DNA of 64,000 nt from Bathynomus jamesi (lineage: Eukaryota > Arthropoda > Malacostraca > Isopoda > Cirolanidae): contig JAJOZX010005611.1 in NCBI GenBank assembly GCA_023014485.1, positions 129,001 through 193,000 of the forward strand. Reading direction: 5' to 3'. Position numbers and translations under genes: made by a program. How positions within the stretch are numbered: position 1 is the stretch's first letter; each line of letters begins with the position of its first letter. The notes under the pieces were generated by a model. That model was not told the origin of the DNA. It saw only the letters and a list, made by a program, of their open reading frames with translations, and did no database searches. Below, in pieces: positions 9,946 to 21,340 of this stretch.

Positions 9946-9959
9946 TATATACAGTATAT

Positions 9960-11472
9960 ATAATAGAAAAACTCTTCTTACTCCGATTAAATGATTACCT
10001 GTGGACATCTCCTAATCAGTTTGGTTTTAAAAGGTCCCAATCAACTGACCTGTGTATCCATGTACTTAAAGAAACAATATCTAAATACACTGACAGTAAT
10101 TCAACTATTTATCGCTGTTTCCTAGATATAAGTAAGGCATATGATAGAGTGAACCACAATATTTCATTTAAAAAACTAGAAAACAGGAAGGTTCCCATGT
10201 ACATATTAAATTTATTCAAATTTTGGTATTCTCACCAATCTTTTAATGTTAGGTGAGGCAATGGGTGCTCTTCCAATATGTGCTCTACCGCGAAACTGTG
10301 ATCTACCATATTCCAACTAATATTCCATATTCCAGGCTAACTAACGAAAACATCACGACTTAACCTAACCAGTCGTCAAGGGCGTATAGTTGACCTAACG
10401 ATCGGTTAGGTTAAGTCATGATATTTTCGTTAGTTAGCCTTATAAGGCTAGTTTCACGGTAGAGCACGTATTGGAATATGGTAGATCACAGTTTCGCGGT
10501 AGAGCACATATTGGAAGAGCACCGGGCAATGTACTATCTGAATGTTTTGGCTCCTCTTGCGTGGTGAGACAAGCCTCCTTGCTCTCCCCTATGCTGTTTA
10601 ATGTGTATATTGACGGATTAATTGCTTCACTTAATGAGGCAACAGTGGGATGTTGTACAGATAACACAAGGATAAATAACTTAGTTTATGCCGATGATAT
10701 AGTTTTAATAAGTCCCTCTGTTAAAGGTCTGGATCGGTTACTAAAAGTCTGCAAAGTGTATTCGCAGAAACATGATATTTTTTTAATGTTACAAAACCTA
10801 AGGTTATGCAATTTCATCCTAAAAGCTGTAATCAGCTAGCTGATATTAGGTTTAAAATGAAAGGTGAAGTAATTGAGGAAGTACAAGAGTTTAAGTATTT
10901 GGGTCAAACTATTACTGAGTGATGACTCAGATATAAGAAAACAATCTCGAAGCTTTTGTGCTAAAGCGAATATGACTATAAGGAACTTTCGGTTCTGTAG
11001 TGAAGCTAAAGACACTCTCTTTCGTACTTTCTGCAGCAATATATACGGACAGCAACTGTGGGTGAATTATTAAAAAGGTTCTGGCAGAACCCTAAATTTG
11101 CTGTACAACAGGTCTTTTAGACTCTTACATAAATTACCCCGAGATGCTCAGCTTCGCAAATGTTTGCTACCCGCAATGTCCTGAGCTTCTCGGAGGTAAC
11201 AAGACGTGCTCAATACAGTCTAATGCAAAGAATTAAAAAATCAACCAACCCGATTATCCAAGCTGTTCATGAGTCCTGCCCTTTATCCTCTAAGCTATGG
11301 ACTTCTTGGTACGAAAACGTCTGTCTGTAGCTCCACTTAACTCCGACATTACTGTATTATTCTAATCAACTGTATATATTTCTATCCTTAGTTTGTGAAC
11401 TGTCACCGTATTAATAATATTTGTCATATGGACTATAGTCTGCCAATAAACCTTTTCATTTTCATTTTCATA
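9960..11472 (+). mobile_element. CR1/L2-like LINE, truncated and interrupted
   Basis: This is a 5'-truncated non-LTR retrotransposon carrying reverse transcriptase from the fingers to the C terminus: NQFGFKRSQSTD, FLDISKAYDRVNH (first catalytic Asp), QASLLSPMLFNVYI, and LVYADDIVLISPS (the YADD catalytic pair) at about 10685. The same family occurs at 29010-30128, where the frame is better preserved (RQGSLLSPMLFNVYIE). A 260-bp foldback element splits it at 10264-10523. A deletion near 10915 removes about 9 bases, and a stop occurs near 11070. The 3' end is the ttttcattttcattttc tail typical of a LINE with a short repeat tail. Confidence 0.75.
10264..10523. mobile_element. 260-bp foldback element in the LINE RT
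   Basis: The insert begins ggtgctcttccaatatgtgc and ends with its exact reverse complement (catattggaagagcacc). The inverted arms run about 53 bp, to ccatattccaa. A second inner inverted pair is ggctaactaacgaaaacatc/gatattttcgttagttagcc. It is flanked by ggcaatg (10257-10263) and ggcaatg (10525-10531), and comparison with the intact copy near 29165 confirms that the insert splits one RT frame. Confidence 0.8.
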
Positions 11473-12175
11473 TAATATACATATGTATAAAACATTCTCT
11501 CGTATTCCCGAACTTGAATCTTTCAAATTCTATACCTCTAGCTACGGCTTACATGTTAATCTCAAACTAAATACATTTGCGCTGTCTCCTTTCTCCTAAT
11601 TCTACTGATTACTTCCCATTCAGTGTCACTCCCATTCTCATCCGTGGTTCACAAATGAAAATGCACAAAGTGAAAAAAGCCACATTTGAGAAAAGTTTTT
11701 CTTGAATTGAGAAACAATGTTACTTCATTCCTAATCACGGTAAAGGGCGTCAAATGAGAATGGTGAATATTTCCTAACCTAACCTAACCTAACCTATCGT
11801 AACCTAAGCTAACATGAGTTAACCTAACATGGACCAAAATGGGAAAGCCGTGGATGAGAATAAGAATGTCATGAATTGAAAATAGACTGTATTGAAAATA
11901 CCACCTTTACTATTCTCACTCTGGGGTTTCCCACTCTTGGGCGCGGAATAAAATGGGAATGACATTAAGTGGGATGATATCTACTAAAAAACTTTGATTA
12001 CCTCACTTCGAAAGTAGAACACTTTCTGTCCCACTCCTTTCGCTGAAATCTGCATTTTAGGTAATTTCAATGTTCGCCATCACCTTTGGCTTTCCTCCCA
12101 TTTCAATTACATCCCTGGTGAACGACCTTAAAATTTTCTATCCTGAATGATGTAGAGCAGATTGTATAGCACCCT
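11473..12175. other. Gene-free intron stretch with telomere-like repeats
   Basis: No gene was seen. The sequence is moderately repetitive: words like tcccactc and aaatgggaat recur in both orientations at 11635-12110, suggesting an old inverted-repeat element. It contains the CCTAA tract listed separately. Confidence 0.4.
11773..11796 (-). repeat. Interstitial telomere-like (CCTAA)n
   Basis: Four to five tandem cctaa units, followed by decayed units up to 11835 (taacctaagctaac, ttaacctaac). TTAGG is the standard arthropod telomere unit, so this is an interstitial copy. Confidence 0.7.
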
Positions 12176-12179
12176 ATTC

Positions 12180-12790
12180 GTATCCCCAATCGCCTTGGAG
12201 ATAGGCCCTCATTCTGGATTTATTTTTAACAACAAATCCTTCTTCCTACTGTGTCAAACGTTTTTCTACGTTGGGCTCCTCCGATCACAATCTTATATCT
12301 GATACCTGTCCCCGGGCCCCTCCGAGTTCGCTGAGCGCATCACGGTGTTTCTCTCGGGCATGGAAGCATACATTCTATACTTTTTTCCAACTCCTCATGT
12401 AAAAAACTTTGGTTTAATTTTGCTTGTTCTAATGCTATCACAACAGAGAGGATGCTTTCAGAAGGTACCGTCGCCATCCAACTCCTGACTGTCACTCTGC
12501 TTATATTTCTGGCCAGAATCGTGCAAAATCTGTTCTTAGACTTTTCAAAAATTCCTCAATCAGACAAAATGTAAAAACCTATCTAATTCTAATGCATCTC
12601 GCTCTTTCTGGCAATTACCCAAAAACCTCTCAAACAACATCACTTCTTCTTTTCCTTTTTTTTTTTTTCATTCTGACGGCTCAGTTACTGTCTCTTCTCT
12701 TGACAAAGCTGAACTCTTCGCTCAAACTTTCGCCTCCAAATTAATCCTGGATGATTCCTTCGTCTCCTCCTCCCTCCGACTTAATTATAT
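12180..12790 (+). pseudogene. RTE-like LINE endonuclease/linker fragment
   Basis: In shifting plus-strand frames the translation shows LGSSDHNLISDTCPRAPPS at about 12270, the final SDH motif of an apurinic-type endonuclease. It is followed by pieces like SFWQLPKNLSNN and DGSVTVSSLDKAELFAQ, the linker before reverse transcriptase in RTE-type elements common in crustaceans. The RT domain itself is absent, and at least three frameshifts occur. It is a dead fragment in the esterase intron. The clade assignment is from recall of family vocabulary. Confidence 0.55.
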
Positions 12791-12833
12791 CTGAAATTAG
12801 AAACTCTTACAAAGATATTTGTAAGATATTTGT

Positions 12834-13620
12834 TTGAGCCCGGCATCAACTGTGACATCTCACACTGTGCAACGTGCTAACAGCATCATTCGATCAAATC
12901 GGCGCGTCATATACAACGAGCTATCACTGGAGATAGGAATTAGTGAAGGAAGTGTGAATAAGATAATTCAGCAACTGAGATGCTCAAAAGTGTGTTCACG
13001 GTTTATTCCTCGCGAACTGACTGAAGATCACAAAGCCCAAAGAAAAGAAATTGCTTCCGAGTCGTTGGTTCGATACGAGACAGAAGGGGATGACTTCCTT
13101 TCACGAATTGTGACTGGGGATGAGACTTGGGTACACCACTTTGAACCTGAAAAAACGCCAATCCATGGAGTGGCATCACGCAGACTCTCCACTCAAGAAA
13201 AAATTCAAAATGGCTCCCTCTACAGGAAAGGTTATGGCCATCATCTTCTGGGACATGAAAGGGGTGATTCTGGTGGACATTGTGAAGAAAGGACAAACAA
13301 TCAACTCGGAGGCATATATTGCTACCCTACAGAGACTCCAGAGACGTATAAAGCGAGTTCGACCGGAGAGAAAACTGGAAGACGTCCTTCTTTTGCGCGA
13401 TAACGCAAGACCACACAACAGTTTGCAAACAAGAGAGGCCCTCACAAAAATGCGCTTGACTGTGTTACCCCACCCTCCATACAGCCCGGATCTGGCACCT
13501 TCAGACTTCGATTTGTTTGGGCCAACGAAGGATGCTATTCGTGGAAGAAAGTTTCAGAGTGACGATGAAGTTGTTAAGGTTAAGAGGTGACTCGAGCGGA
13601 ACCCAGCGGAGTTTTACCAG
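12834..13620 (+). pseudogene. Mariner transposase relic (DD34D)
   Basis: The second helix-turn-helix (ELSLEIGISEGSVNKIIQQL) is followed by FIPRELTEDHKAQR, then VTGDETWVHHFEPE (first Asp at about 13118). After a frameshift near 13160 it continues FWDMKGVILVDIVKKGQTIN, LLLRDNARPHNS (second Asp) and PPYSPDLAPSDFDLF (third Asp). The second and third Asp are separated by 34 residues, the mariner DD34D signature. The N-terminal third and both TIRs are missing. The left break abuts the RTE-like fragment and the right break abuts the palindrome at 13637. Confidence 0.8.
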
Positions 13621-13636
13621 CAAGGAATAAAGGCCC

Positions 13637-13806
13637 TGTTAGGTTAATTGAATGCCCAGTTAGGTTAATTGTATGCCCTTGACGATTGGTTAGGTTAAGT
13701 TGTGATATTTTCGTTAGTTTTAACGAAAATATCACGACTTAACCTAAACAGTCGTCAATGGCGTACAGTTGACCTAACTGGGAATTCAATTAAGCTAATC
13801 GGGCAT
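13637..13806. repeat. 170-bp palindrome of the taacctaacc module
   Basis: The sequence gttaggttaattgaatgccc to gtgatattttcgtta is followed, after three bases, by its reverse complement. This is the Helitron core module of 39720-39830 present twice, head to head, with a centre near 13724. The adjacent right flank (aataattttaccgtaggttt) also belongs to that Helitron family. Confidence 0.75.
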
Positions 13807-13986
13807 TCAATAATTTTACCGTAGGTTTCGATATATACGTATATATATATATATATCTGTTTAAAAAATATTAATTTCTCTCATTTCAATGGTGCCCATA
13901 GAACGGAAAAGGTCCATATATATATATATACTTAAAAAGATTTTATCCTTCTATAACAACCTTGCTCTCATCTATAAAGGACTTAC

Positions 13987-14200
13987 ATCCAAGGACCAGC
14001 GATCCTTCATCCCTCACTGATCCTGCCATGATGGGAACCCTTAGAAACTCCCCTTGTTTGATGAGTTTTAATGGATGGCTGTGAATGACTAATAAATCAG
14101 GGTCATCCGCGATCTCTTCTGGGTAATTTTCGACAAGGTCTGACTGGATAACGGGAGAGGCACCCTTGAAGCCTAGGCCTCCACTCGTCCTGTCCTCCGT
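13987..14200 (-). CDS. Carboxylesterase exon with catalytic acid
   Basis: The minus-strand exon of 214 bp has acceptor aattttcag at 14201 and donor gat|gtaagt at 13986. It reads TEDRTSGGLGFKGASPVIQ, then DLVENYPEEIADDPDLL, HSHPLKLIKQGEFLRVPIM, and AGSVRDEGSLVLG. GLGFKG-xxPVIQ and VPIMxGxxxDEGS are hallmark blocks of type-B carboxylesterases, and the Glu of RDEGS is the expected triad acid. It leaves one base for the next exon (8168-8260). The exon is uninterrupted. It lies between the mariner relic and the large hAT. Confidence 0.88.
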
Positions 14201-14502
14201 CTGAAAATTAAACATATCACTGCGAAATGTAAAAATAAAAGTAGAAATGTAAGCGTAAAAATGTATAGAAATGGAATCGGACCAGTATGAGAAGTTTGGC
14301 AGAAGTGACGCTCAGATTCTCAAAAAAGTGAAGTGACTCTAAAATATCAATGAAGTGACTTCAAATCCGAAGAAAAACAGGAAAAGTGACGCAAATACCC
14401 AATCTGAGAATACTATTAATCTCTAAAGTGACCCCACCAGATCTGAAACTAACACTTCAGCAGGTTAGGTTAGATACGTAACTTGGTTAGATATGGGTAA
14501 GT

Positions 14503-17500
14503 CAGGGCCGTTTCTCGCCATTAAGTGGCCCTAAGCAGTATACCCATTTGAGGCCCCACCCATCCATCCACCAACTCACGCCTTACTACATCACCTCAGC
14601 ACACACGTACAAAAAATGGCTGTGTTAATAAAAAAAATTATGAAACAATTTTAATGAAACATTTATGTCCAAAAGAACAAATATGTACTTTCAGAAGACA
14701 AACAGAAAAAATACTCTTCATGAAATTCCTGAAAATTAGCTTATACATTATTTAGAATAAATGACAGAACTATGTATAAAAAAAAAAATGCAAATATCAA
14801 CTACCAAACAATTACTAACTACGATACAATCGTGTAATAGCTAACAGTTATACAGAAGAGTTTGTATCTTCAAAATTTTTGCCTGCCTCCTAGATTTTTT
14901 CTGGGCGAGATCATCAATAACATCATCATATGAAATCTCCCTGCCAACATGCCAAGGCCACTGAGGCGATCCTGCCCCATTGATGATCTGAGGTAGTTCT
15001 TGATTAGCTTCATCTTAGAGAAGCTCCTCTCGGCTGACGCTACTGTCACAGGTAGAGTGCAGGCAATTCTTAGTGCAACCCAGAGATTGGGGTATAGTTC
15101 CTCCAGTTGCCTCTGATGAAATGAAGGAGAGAAGCTCCAATGCAGTCGTGTTGTGTGAAGGTAAAGTCGGCAAGTTCTTAATTTCGAGGGCCAGTTCTCT
15201 TCCATCAATGTCAGAGTCAGCTCCAGAGCTCAGTATCTTAGAGAGCTTTTCACACTTGCAGGACAGGTCTTCCTTGTTCATTGTGGTGAAGTTTAGGAGA
15301 ACCCCAAATATGTCCCTCACATCATCTAATGTTTTGAATCTCTCATTTATTGACCCGATGGCACAATCCACCACCACATTGAAAAATTTGACTTCCAGCC
15401 TCTTTAAGGCTTCTGTAAATGGTTCGTCAGGAGCTTCGTAAGCAAAGTGCTTTTTTGTGGATCTGAGCTTCTTCTCCTTCAGCACAGCCTCCACATTCAT
15501 TTCCTCACATATGTCCCTAGCTACGACTTGTGCTGCAACAAAACCTGTGTTTCTATAGCTGGTGAGTGAGTCTTTTGTTTTTGTGAGGAGGTTGACTGCC
15601 ACATCAAACTGCATTGTAGGAGACTGCAGAAGTTTGCTCACATGGTTAACTGCATGAAGAATGTCATACCATACTACTGTGCAAATCTGAAAGCGATAAG
15701 ATCCTACCTCCTCTGCAAGTGCTTGTGCTTCAGTCCTGGCTATGGCATCTGTGGCATTGTTTCTCACTTTTAACAGGGCCTCTCTGATGTTGTGGCTCTG
15801 GTATCGCACAGCCTCAATGCTCTTAAGCCGGCTCGCCCACCTGGTTTCACTCCAAGACTTGAGTGTTATGTTAAAGTGCTTCTTTAGGATTGTCCATCTT
15901 TGTGTAGCTGCTGCAAAAAGGTTGTACAATTTTTGTACGTTGCCAAAGAAGCTGATGGCATCTGTGGAAGCTTTAGCTGCATCAGCCACTACAAGATTCA
16001 GAGTGTGAGCCCCACATGGAACATAGAGTGCACGACAGTTCTTCTCTAATAACCTTGCCTGAACACCTTTGTTCTTGCCCTTCATATTTGCTCCGTTATC
16101 ATATGACTGTCCTCTGCAGTCATCACAGTGAATATTCAGTTCATCTAGTCTCTTCAGAATCAGAACTGATAAACCCAGGCCTGTACTTTCTGTAGCCTCA
16201 AGGAAGCCCAAGAAGTATTCTTTTATTTCTGGTACTTCACCCATTTTAACAGTTCTGATAATAATCGACATCTGTTCTTGGTAGCTTATGTCTGGAATGC
16301 AGTCTAAAATGAGTGAGTAATATTTAGCTTGTTTTATTTCTGCAACAATGGCATCCAAGATCTTCCCACTAATGGACCCAATGAGCTCATTTTGAATGAT
16401 GTTTCTTAGGTAACTTCAATGACTATATTGGCCACTTTCGACTCTGATGATGTGTTGTTTCATCACTGGATCAAATTTGGCAAACAGCTCATCCTCCTTC
16501 AAGAAGTTGCCATTGTCTCGATTGCACAATGTAGAGGAAGACCCCCCGAAAGCAAGGTTTCTCTGCCAGTGATTGGATTATACTTACAAGACGTGTGAGA
16601 ACATCTCGCCAGCGTCTTCGCTCTACCTCCATTAATGACATTTCAGTTTGGTCAATGGTCCTCCCAGTTTTAGCTGCAGTTCCAGATCCTTCCATGTTGC
16701 CATGTTACCTGCATGTTCTGAACTATTTTCCTGGCGTTTCAGAAGCGAACCAACGTTTATCCAGTCTGAAAGTCCATCCGTAATTAGTTTGTACGACTTC
16801 CTTGAAAACAACTTGCAGCAGAAGCAATAAAGAGCATCATTCCTTCTAGAGTACATCAATCAGCCAGCTTCGCTTTATTTTTTCCCCATTAATTAATGTT
16901 CTGTACATGTAATGGTGATGAACGCTTCTACCGTCCTCTCTTTCAGGGAATGTGAAATCTGGACTGATTTGAAATGGTCCTCGAGACACCAGATCTGTCT
17001 TCAAGGCATCTGACAGGACAACTGGCCAGTCATACGGATCAAGCGGTGGAGCAGATCTTGGTTCTTGTTGCTCAGTAGAAATGCCTGTGTGTGGTGTTTG
17101 AAGCTGAACAGAAGATGGGGCACTTGTTGGTTCATCAGGCTCTACTTCTACTGGTGTTTGAGGTTGCATAGAGGATGGTCCTGCTGTTGGCTCATGATGC
17201 TCATCAGGCTTTGCTGAGGATGACTTTTCCAAATATTTCAGTAGTGCTCCTGAGAAGAACATAACATTACATATTCTGTTAATTTTTGCTAAAATACTCT
17301 TTCTTATCTTGTTTGATAATTGATCTGTGTGAACAAAATTTGAGGTGATGTGATCCATTAAATTTCACATTTCGAAATATTATAAATATTACAGAGACTA
17401 GCTTACTCTACACGATTCCTGAGCACTTGCCTAGCTTGATGGTCTACCTAACCTAGTTGCCTGAACTGTAATCATAAGAATATACAAGTGGCACATCTCA

Positions 17501-18046
17501 CCTGTGCTACTGGAAAGCTTCTACTCCTCTATTTTCTTCTTTTTCCGTTTTTCAGCTCCTGATGGATAATGTCGTTTCATTTTCCAAGATGCACGAAGTC
17601 ACATCTAGTTAACCACAACTAATCTGCTAAATAATAATAATCATGATAATAATGATGATAATAATAATAATAATAATAATTGTTATAATTGTAACGTTAA
17701 TCAAATACATTCAAATAATCAGACCATTTAGGTTTTAACCAACAAAATTCACATTATCTGAAAAAGATGAGAAAAGAATTAATAAACTTGAAAACATAAC
17801 GAAAATAATCGTAGGTTTTAAAGTGTTACAAAATCTCTTAATAATTAGTAAATTAGTGAAATAATGTTTTACAATACTAGAAAAATTAAGCATTTAGAAA
17901 AGTATAAGCATATAGTAAGAATAAAGTTAAATAATATAGAAATAAGATCTCACAATAGTTATTTACACACAACGACCAAAACGCTTCGTTTGTCTCCGTT
18001 TTATCACATTTGTCTCATACAAAAATTTGAATTAATACGACAATAC

Positions 18047-18077
<31 letters not shown>

Positions 18078-18196
18078 TTCAGCTATATTCCTATTCTTGC
18101 CCACTGACCTATGACCTGGGAGCCTGTCTAGGGGCCCCTAGTAGCAGCGGGGCCCTAAGTGGCCGCTTAGTCTGCTTATGCCAGGAAACGGACCTC
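14503..18196 (-). mobile_element. Near-complete 3.7-kb hAT element (ZMYM1-like)
   Basis: It starts cagggccgtttctcgccatt and ends, inverted, gaggtccgtttcctggcata. It is flanked by gggtaagt (14495-14502) and ggctaagt (18197-18204), an 8-bp target duplication with one mismatch. The length suits an autonomous hAT. The transposase (14871-17358, minus strand) is broken by several frameshifts. The region 17360-18100 is a 5' leader with ATA repeats and no gene. The element sits in the esterase intron between exons 13987-14200 and 21482-21693. Confidence 0.85.
14871..17358 (-). pseudogene. hAT transposase, ZMYM1/TTF-finger type, frameshifted
   Basis: From the minus-strand N terminus (17358): a Pro/Glu/Gln-rich tail is followed by a TTF-type finger region (YDWPVVLSDALKTDLVSRGP, RSWLIDVL, YCFCCKLFS). 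After a frameshift comes a fragment with FRGSSSTL and NGNFLKEDELFAKFDPVM. The long frame 16358-15015 follows, with the RNase-H-like core: YYSLILDCIPDISYQEQMS (first Asp), GQSYDNGANMKGKNKGVQA (second Asp), CGAHTLNLVV (C-x2-H). The dimerisation block LPVTVASAERSFSKMKLIK lies at about 15050-14990 in another frame. The catalytic signature is present, but at least three frameshifts rule out a functional product as read. It would cut and paste hAT DNA. Confidence 0.85.
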
Positions 18197-18322
18197 GGCT
18201 AAGTTAATGCGTATAGGTCTAGCATACGTTAGGTTGGACTTTGCTAGGTTGGATTAGGATAGGTTAAGTTATTAGAATGTCGATAAAATTGTCAAGAAAT
18301 GTCTGTCGGTCGGAATGAAATA

Positions 18323-18940
18323 CAGGGCCGGCTCAAGGTACCGGCAACTCGGGCAGTTGCCCGGGGCGCCACGTGCTAAGGGGCGCCACGTCATGTGTTT
18401 AGGATCTTCCAAATACAAATGGAAAAATAGAAAAATAAATAAATAAAATAAAATGAAATAAAAGAGTCAAATGTGAAAATTTCCTGATGTGGAGTCAAAT
18501 TTTCAAGGATTATGACATTATATTAGCCAATAGCATTAGTACCAGACTACCAGTAAAGCTAAGGTCAGCTTGGCCCGACATGGGATGACATGTCACATGG
18601 GTTGATGTGGCCGCGTAGGTGAGCGTTGAGCACAAATTACATACGCCTGGCAGCGCTGCCATCCTTTAATATCTCATCAGTGTTGCCACTTTGTGGAATT
18701 TTTACATTTTTTTGTGGATTTACCTCAGACAAAAGTGGCAACACTATCTCTCATATTTTCATACATGGTTCCATTTTGAGAATGTTTAGTTGTACTTTGA
18801 GTGAATATCGTTAATTGTAATAAACTCTTTATTCCTACATTTGTAGTTTTTCCTCATTGTGAACAAATTTTAAAATTATACTTGTAAGGGCGCAGAAGTT
18901 CAGCTTGCTCGGGGCGCCAGCAATCCTAGGGCCGGCCCTG
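18323..18940. mobile_element. 618-bp hAT-type MITE with perfect TSD
   Basis: The termini are cagggccggctcaaggta and, inverted, cagggccggccctaggat. The direct repeat atgaaata flanks both sides (18315-18322, 18941-18948), eight of eight. ggggcgccac and ggggcgccag lie just inside each end. Nothing is encoded; the open frame at 18626-18814 has no family resemblance. Confidence 0.88.
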
Positions 18941-18949
18941 ATGAAATAT

Positions 18950-19670
18950 ATGTAGCTTCAGCCAGCCTTAGAAACACAGTGTAACAGATTTACAATAATA
19001 ATGTTTGGGGTTGTTTAACCTCTTTCGTTACAGTATATCTAAGATCATATGACGAAGGGGTCTTACAGCATTACGTGGGATTCGAACCATTACCCCATCA
19101 AGGGAGCTTTATCACTGAAATCTGAAGTCCGAAGACTTTAATAATAACAGTCCTGCAACGCCCTGCCACTGAAGGGATTTAGAAATAATTTCAAATGGGT
19201 ACGAAATCCAGTATCTAGAAATGAGAAGTAAAATTAACCAAAAAATTAAACTACGAAATATGTTGGAACTTAAATAAAATAAATTAAATGTAAAATAAAT
19301 ATAAAATAAACAAAATCTAATCTTTTAAAAGTGTCCTCTCGAAAGTCAAAGTCACAAACGTGCCAAATAAAGAAAATGGAATCTACGCCTATTAGAGAAA
19401 TCGAAATTGAAAGGGGAAACTTTTGTAAATTAATTTCTGAACCTATTATTTTGAGTTTTATGGAAAATAATTTTAAAATTCGTTTCCCTTTGATGGAAAG
19501 ACGCTTCTTATCATCTTTGAATCTTTCTCACCAAAATTTGACACTAAAATAAGAGAAAACATTTAGTGACAAATTCTGAAAAATGACATTTCTTTCTGAA
19601 TTATTATGGGAATCTATCAAAATTTATTATTTAATGGAATATCGCAAACTTTCAAGAATCATCATTCCGA
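18950..19670. other. Intron stretch: SINE piece and AT-rich sequence
   Basis: At 19003-19140 the block gttgtttaacctctttcgtta onward repeats the left part of the SINE-like unit at 4767, including a B-box-like gggattcgaacc. The rest is AT-rich. A 73-codon frame at 19331-19552 resembles nothing known to me. Confidence 0.45.
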
Positions 19671-19696
19671 AAGTGTGTGTGTGTGTGTGTACGAGT

Positions 19697-19741
<45 letters not shown>
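19671..19741. repeat. (TG)n and (GA)n microsatellites
   Basis: TG repeats at 19674-19690 and GA repeats at 19699-19741, separated by acgagttaga. Confidence 0.95.
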
Positions 19742-19844
19742 ATTAACCATTGATTATGTATATAAAATAAAGAAAAGGTAACATCTAATGTTCCCTATCC
19801 CCAGAGGTTAGGGGTCCAAACCTGGGATAACTTAGCCAAAGTCA

Positions 19845-20010
19845 GTTAAGTAGGGGTGCAGACCCGCCGCCTCGCCGTGACGTAAGATACAGAAAAGCCA
19901 ACCGCCCAGCCCTAAGCAGCATTGGGGTCCGAACCTATCTGCGACTCAAAGGAGTGGTAGGTACTACCGAGCGGCGCCCTAATCAATCGAGCCACGGGAT
20001 GCTCAAATTA
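19845..20010 (-). repeat. tRNA-derived SINE
   Basis: On the minus strand, 20000 downward reads tggctcgattgattagggcg (A-box-like), then about 40 bases later ggttcggacccc (B-box-like). This is the layout of a tRNA-derived SINE head followed by a unique body down to about 19850. The extra loop is too long for a functional tRNA. Confidence 0.55.
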
Positions 20011-20016
20011 CGTATA

Positions 20017-20598
20017 CAGGGTGTTTATAAAGTCCCTATCTATTTCAGTGAAAACGTAGCAAAAGGGTAACATTCAATAACAATATAATAGAAGGCATAC
20101 ATTTAATGAATACTTAAGTATATGATTCTACATGAGCACCATCAGTATCTCTACAGAGTTCGAATCTGTCAGCAGCATTGCGGAACACATTTTGGAGCAT
20201 GACAGGGTTATTTTTGTAACTGCTGTTACGATACGAGCACGTAAATCTCCTAGCTTCATTCAGATGGCATTTTAAACACCGTCGTCTTTCAACAAGATGG
20301 GGCACTTTGTCATTACGCAACCATTGTTCGGGAGTACCTGAATGAACGATTTCCAAATCGGTGGATCGGACGTGGAGGCAACAGGCCCTGGGAGGCTCGA
20401 TCTCCTGAACTAACGCCCTTGGATTTCTTTGCATGGGGCTTTATCAAATCAAACGTCTATCAAGCGAGGGTTACAGATCTGCAATTTACGTGCTCGTATC
20501 GTAACAGCAGTTACAAAAATAACCCTTGTCATGCACCAAAATGTGTTCCGCAATGCTGCATTTTCACTGAAATAGATAGGGACTTTATAAACACCCTC
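20017..20598. mobile_element. Tc1/mariner derivative with internal inverted duplication
   Basis: The termini cagggtgtttataaagtccc and, inverted, gagggtgtttataaagtccc extend to tatctatttcagtg. The middle (20285-20485, plus) reads VFQQDGALCHYATIVREYL, FPNRWIGRGG, and SPELTPLDFFAWGFIKSN, the second and third catalytic blocks of a mariner with about 41-42 residues between the Asps. The 3' coding end (20480-20570) is repeated inverted at 20160-20250, making a partial hairpin. Not functional. Confidence 0.75.
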
Positions 20599-20669
20599 TA
20601 TATAATTATATATGCAGTATATCAAATTTTTTTAAATAATTTTGGCGTGTATATATATATATATATATA

Positions 20670-21149
20670 CAGGATGATGCATAAATGTGTTTCATAAATC
20701 GCAGGGTGTATTCTTGAGACAAAAGTAAAGAAAAAAAGACGTATAAACATAGGTCGATAAAAACCCATAGGTTTCGAGCTATAGCACGCGACAGAAAAAT
20801 GAAACTCCTAAAGATTTTTTACATTTTATGCAAATACACAGTGTGATACATTTGCTTTATTAAAGTAAATGCTCGAAATTCTTTCCTACTTCTTGAATGC
20901 ATGCCTCAGCACGTCTCTCTCTACCTACCCGCCTCATCGCAACTACCACTAACCACCATTCCCTCACTTGTTCATACGCACTCATTTTCCCCTTTTAACT
21001 ATCTCTCCTCTATCTTATTTTGCAACGTAAGCCTCGAAGTAGATAATGAAGCAAATGTATATTACTGTGTACGTATATGGTCTTTTTTCTTTACTTTTAT
21101 CTCAAGAATACACCCTGCGATTTATGAAACACATTTATGCATCACCGTG
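20670..21149. mobile_element. 480-bp MITE with about 70-bp TIRs
   Basis: caggatgatgcataaatgtg ... tcttgagacaaaagtaaaga at the left is matched inverted at the right (cacggtgatgcataaatgtg), with TA runs outside. This suits a Tc1/mariner-type MITE. The interior has no coding capacity that I recognise. Confidence 0.75.
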
Positions 21150-21197
<48 letters not shown>

Positions 21198-21273
21198 ATA
21201 TATATACATATATATAATATATATATACATATATATACACACACACCACACACACATAGATATACACACACAT

Positions 21274-21322
<49 letters not shown>

Positions 21323-21340
21323 TATATAGTATATATATTT
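21150..21340. repeat. (AC)n/(TA)n microsatellite block
   Basis: ACs at 21162-21195, then alternating TA and CA tracts, and a pure TA run at 21275-21322. The open frames over it (for example 20901-21329) are repeat artefacts. Confidence 0.95.

Noticed and set aside
16595..16783. Plus-strand open frames over the large hAT (15073-16830).
   Set aside because: They are antisense shadows of the minus-strand transposase.
20901..21329. Long open frames rich in His/Thr/Tyr/Ile over 20901-21362, 4395-4736 and 61020-61301.
   Set aside because: They are translations of AC, TA and GA microsatellites.
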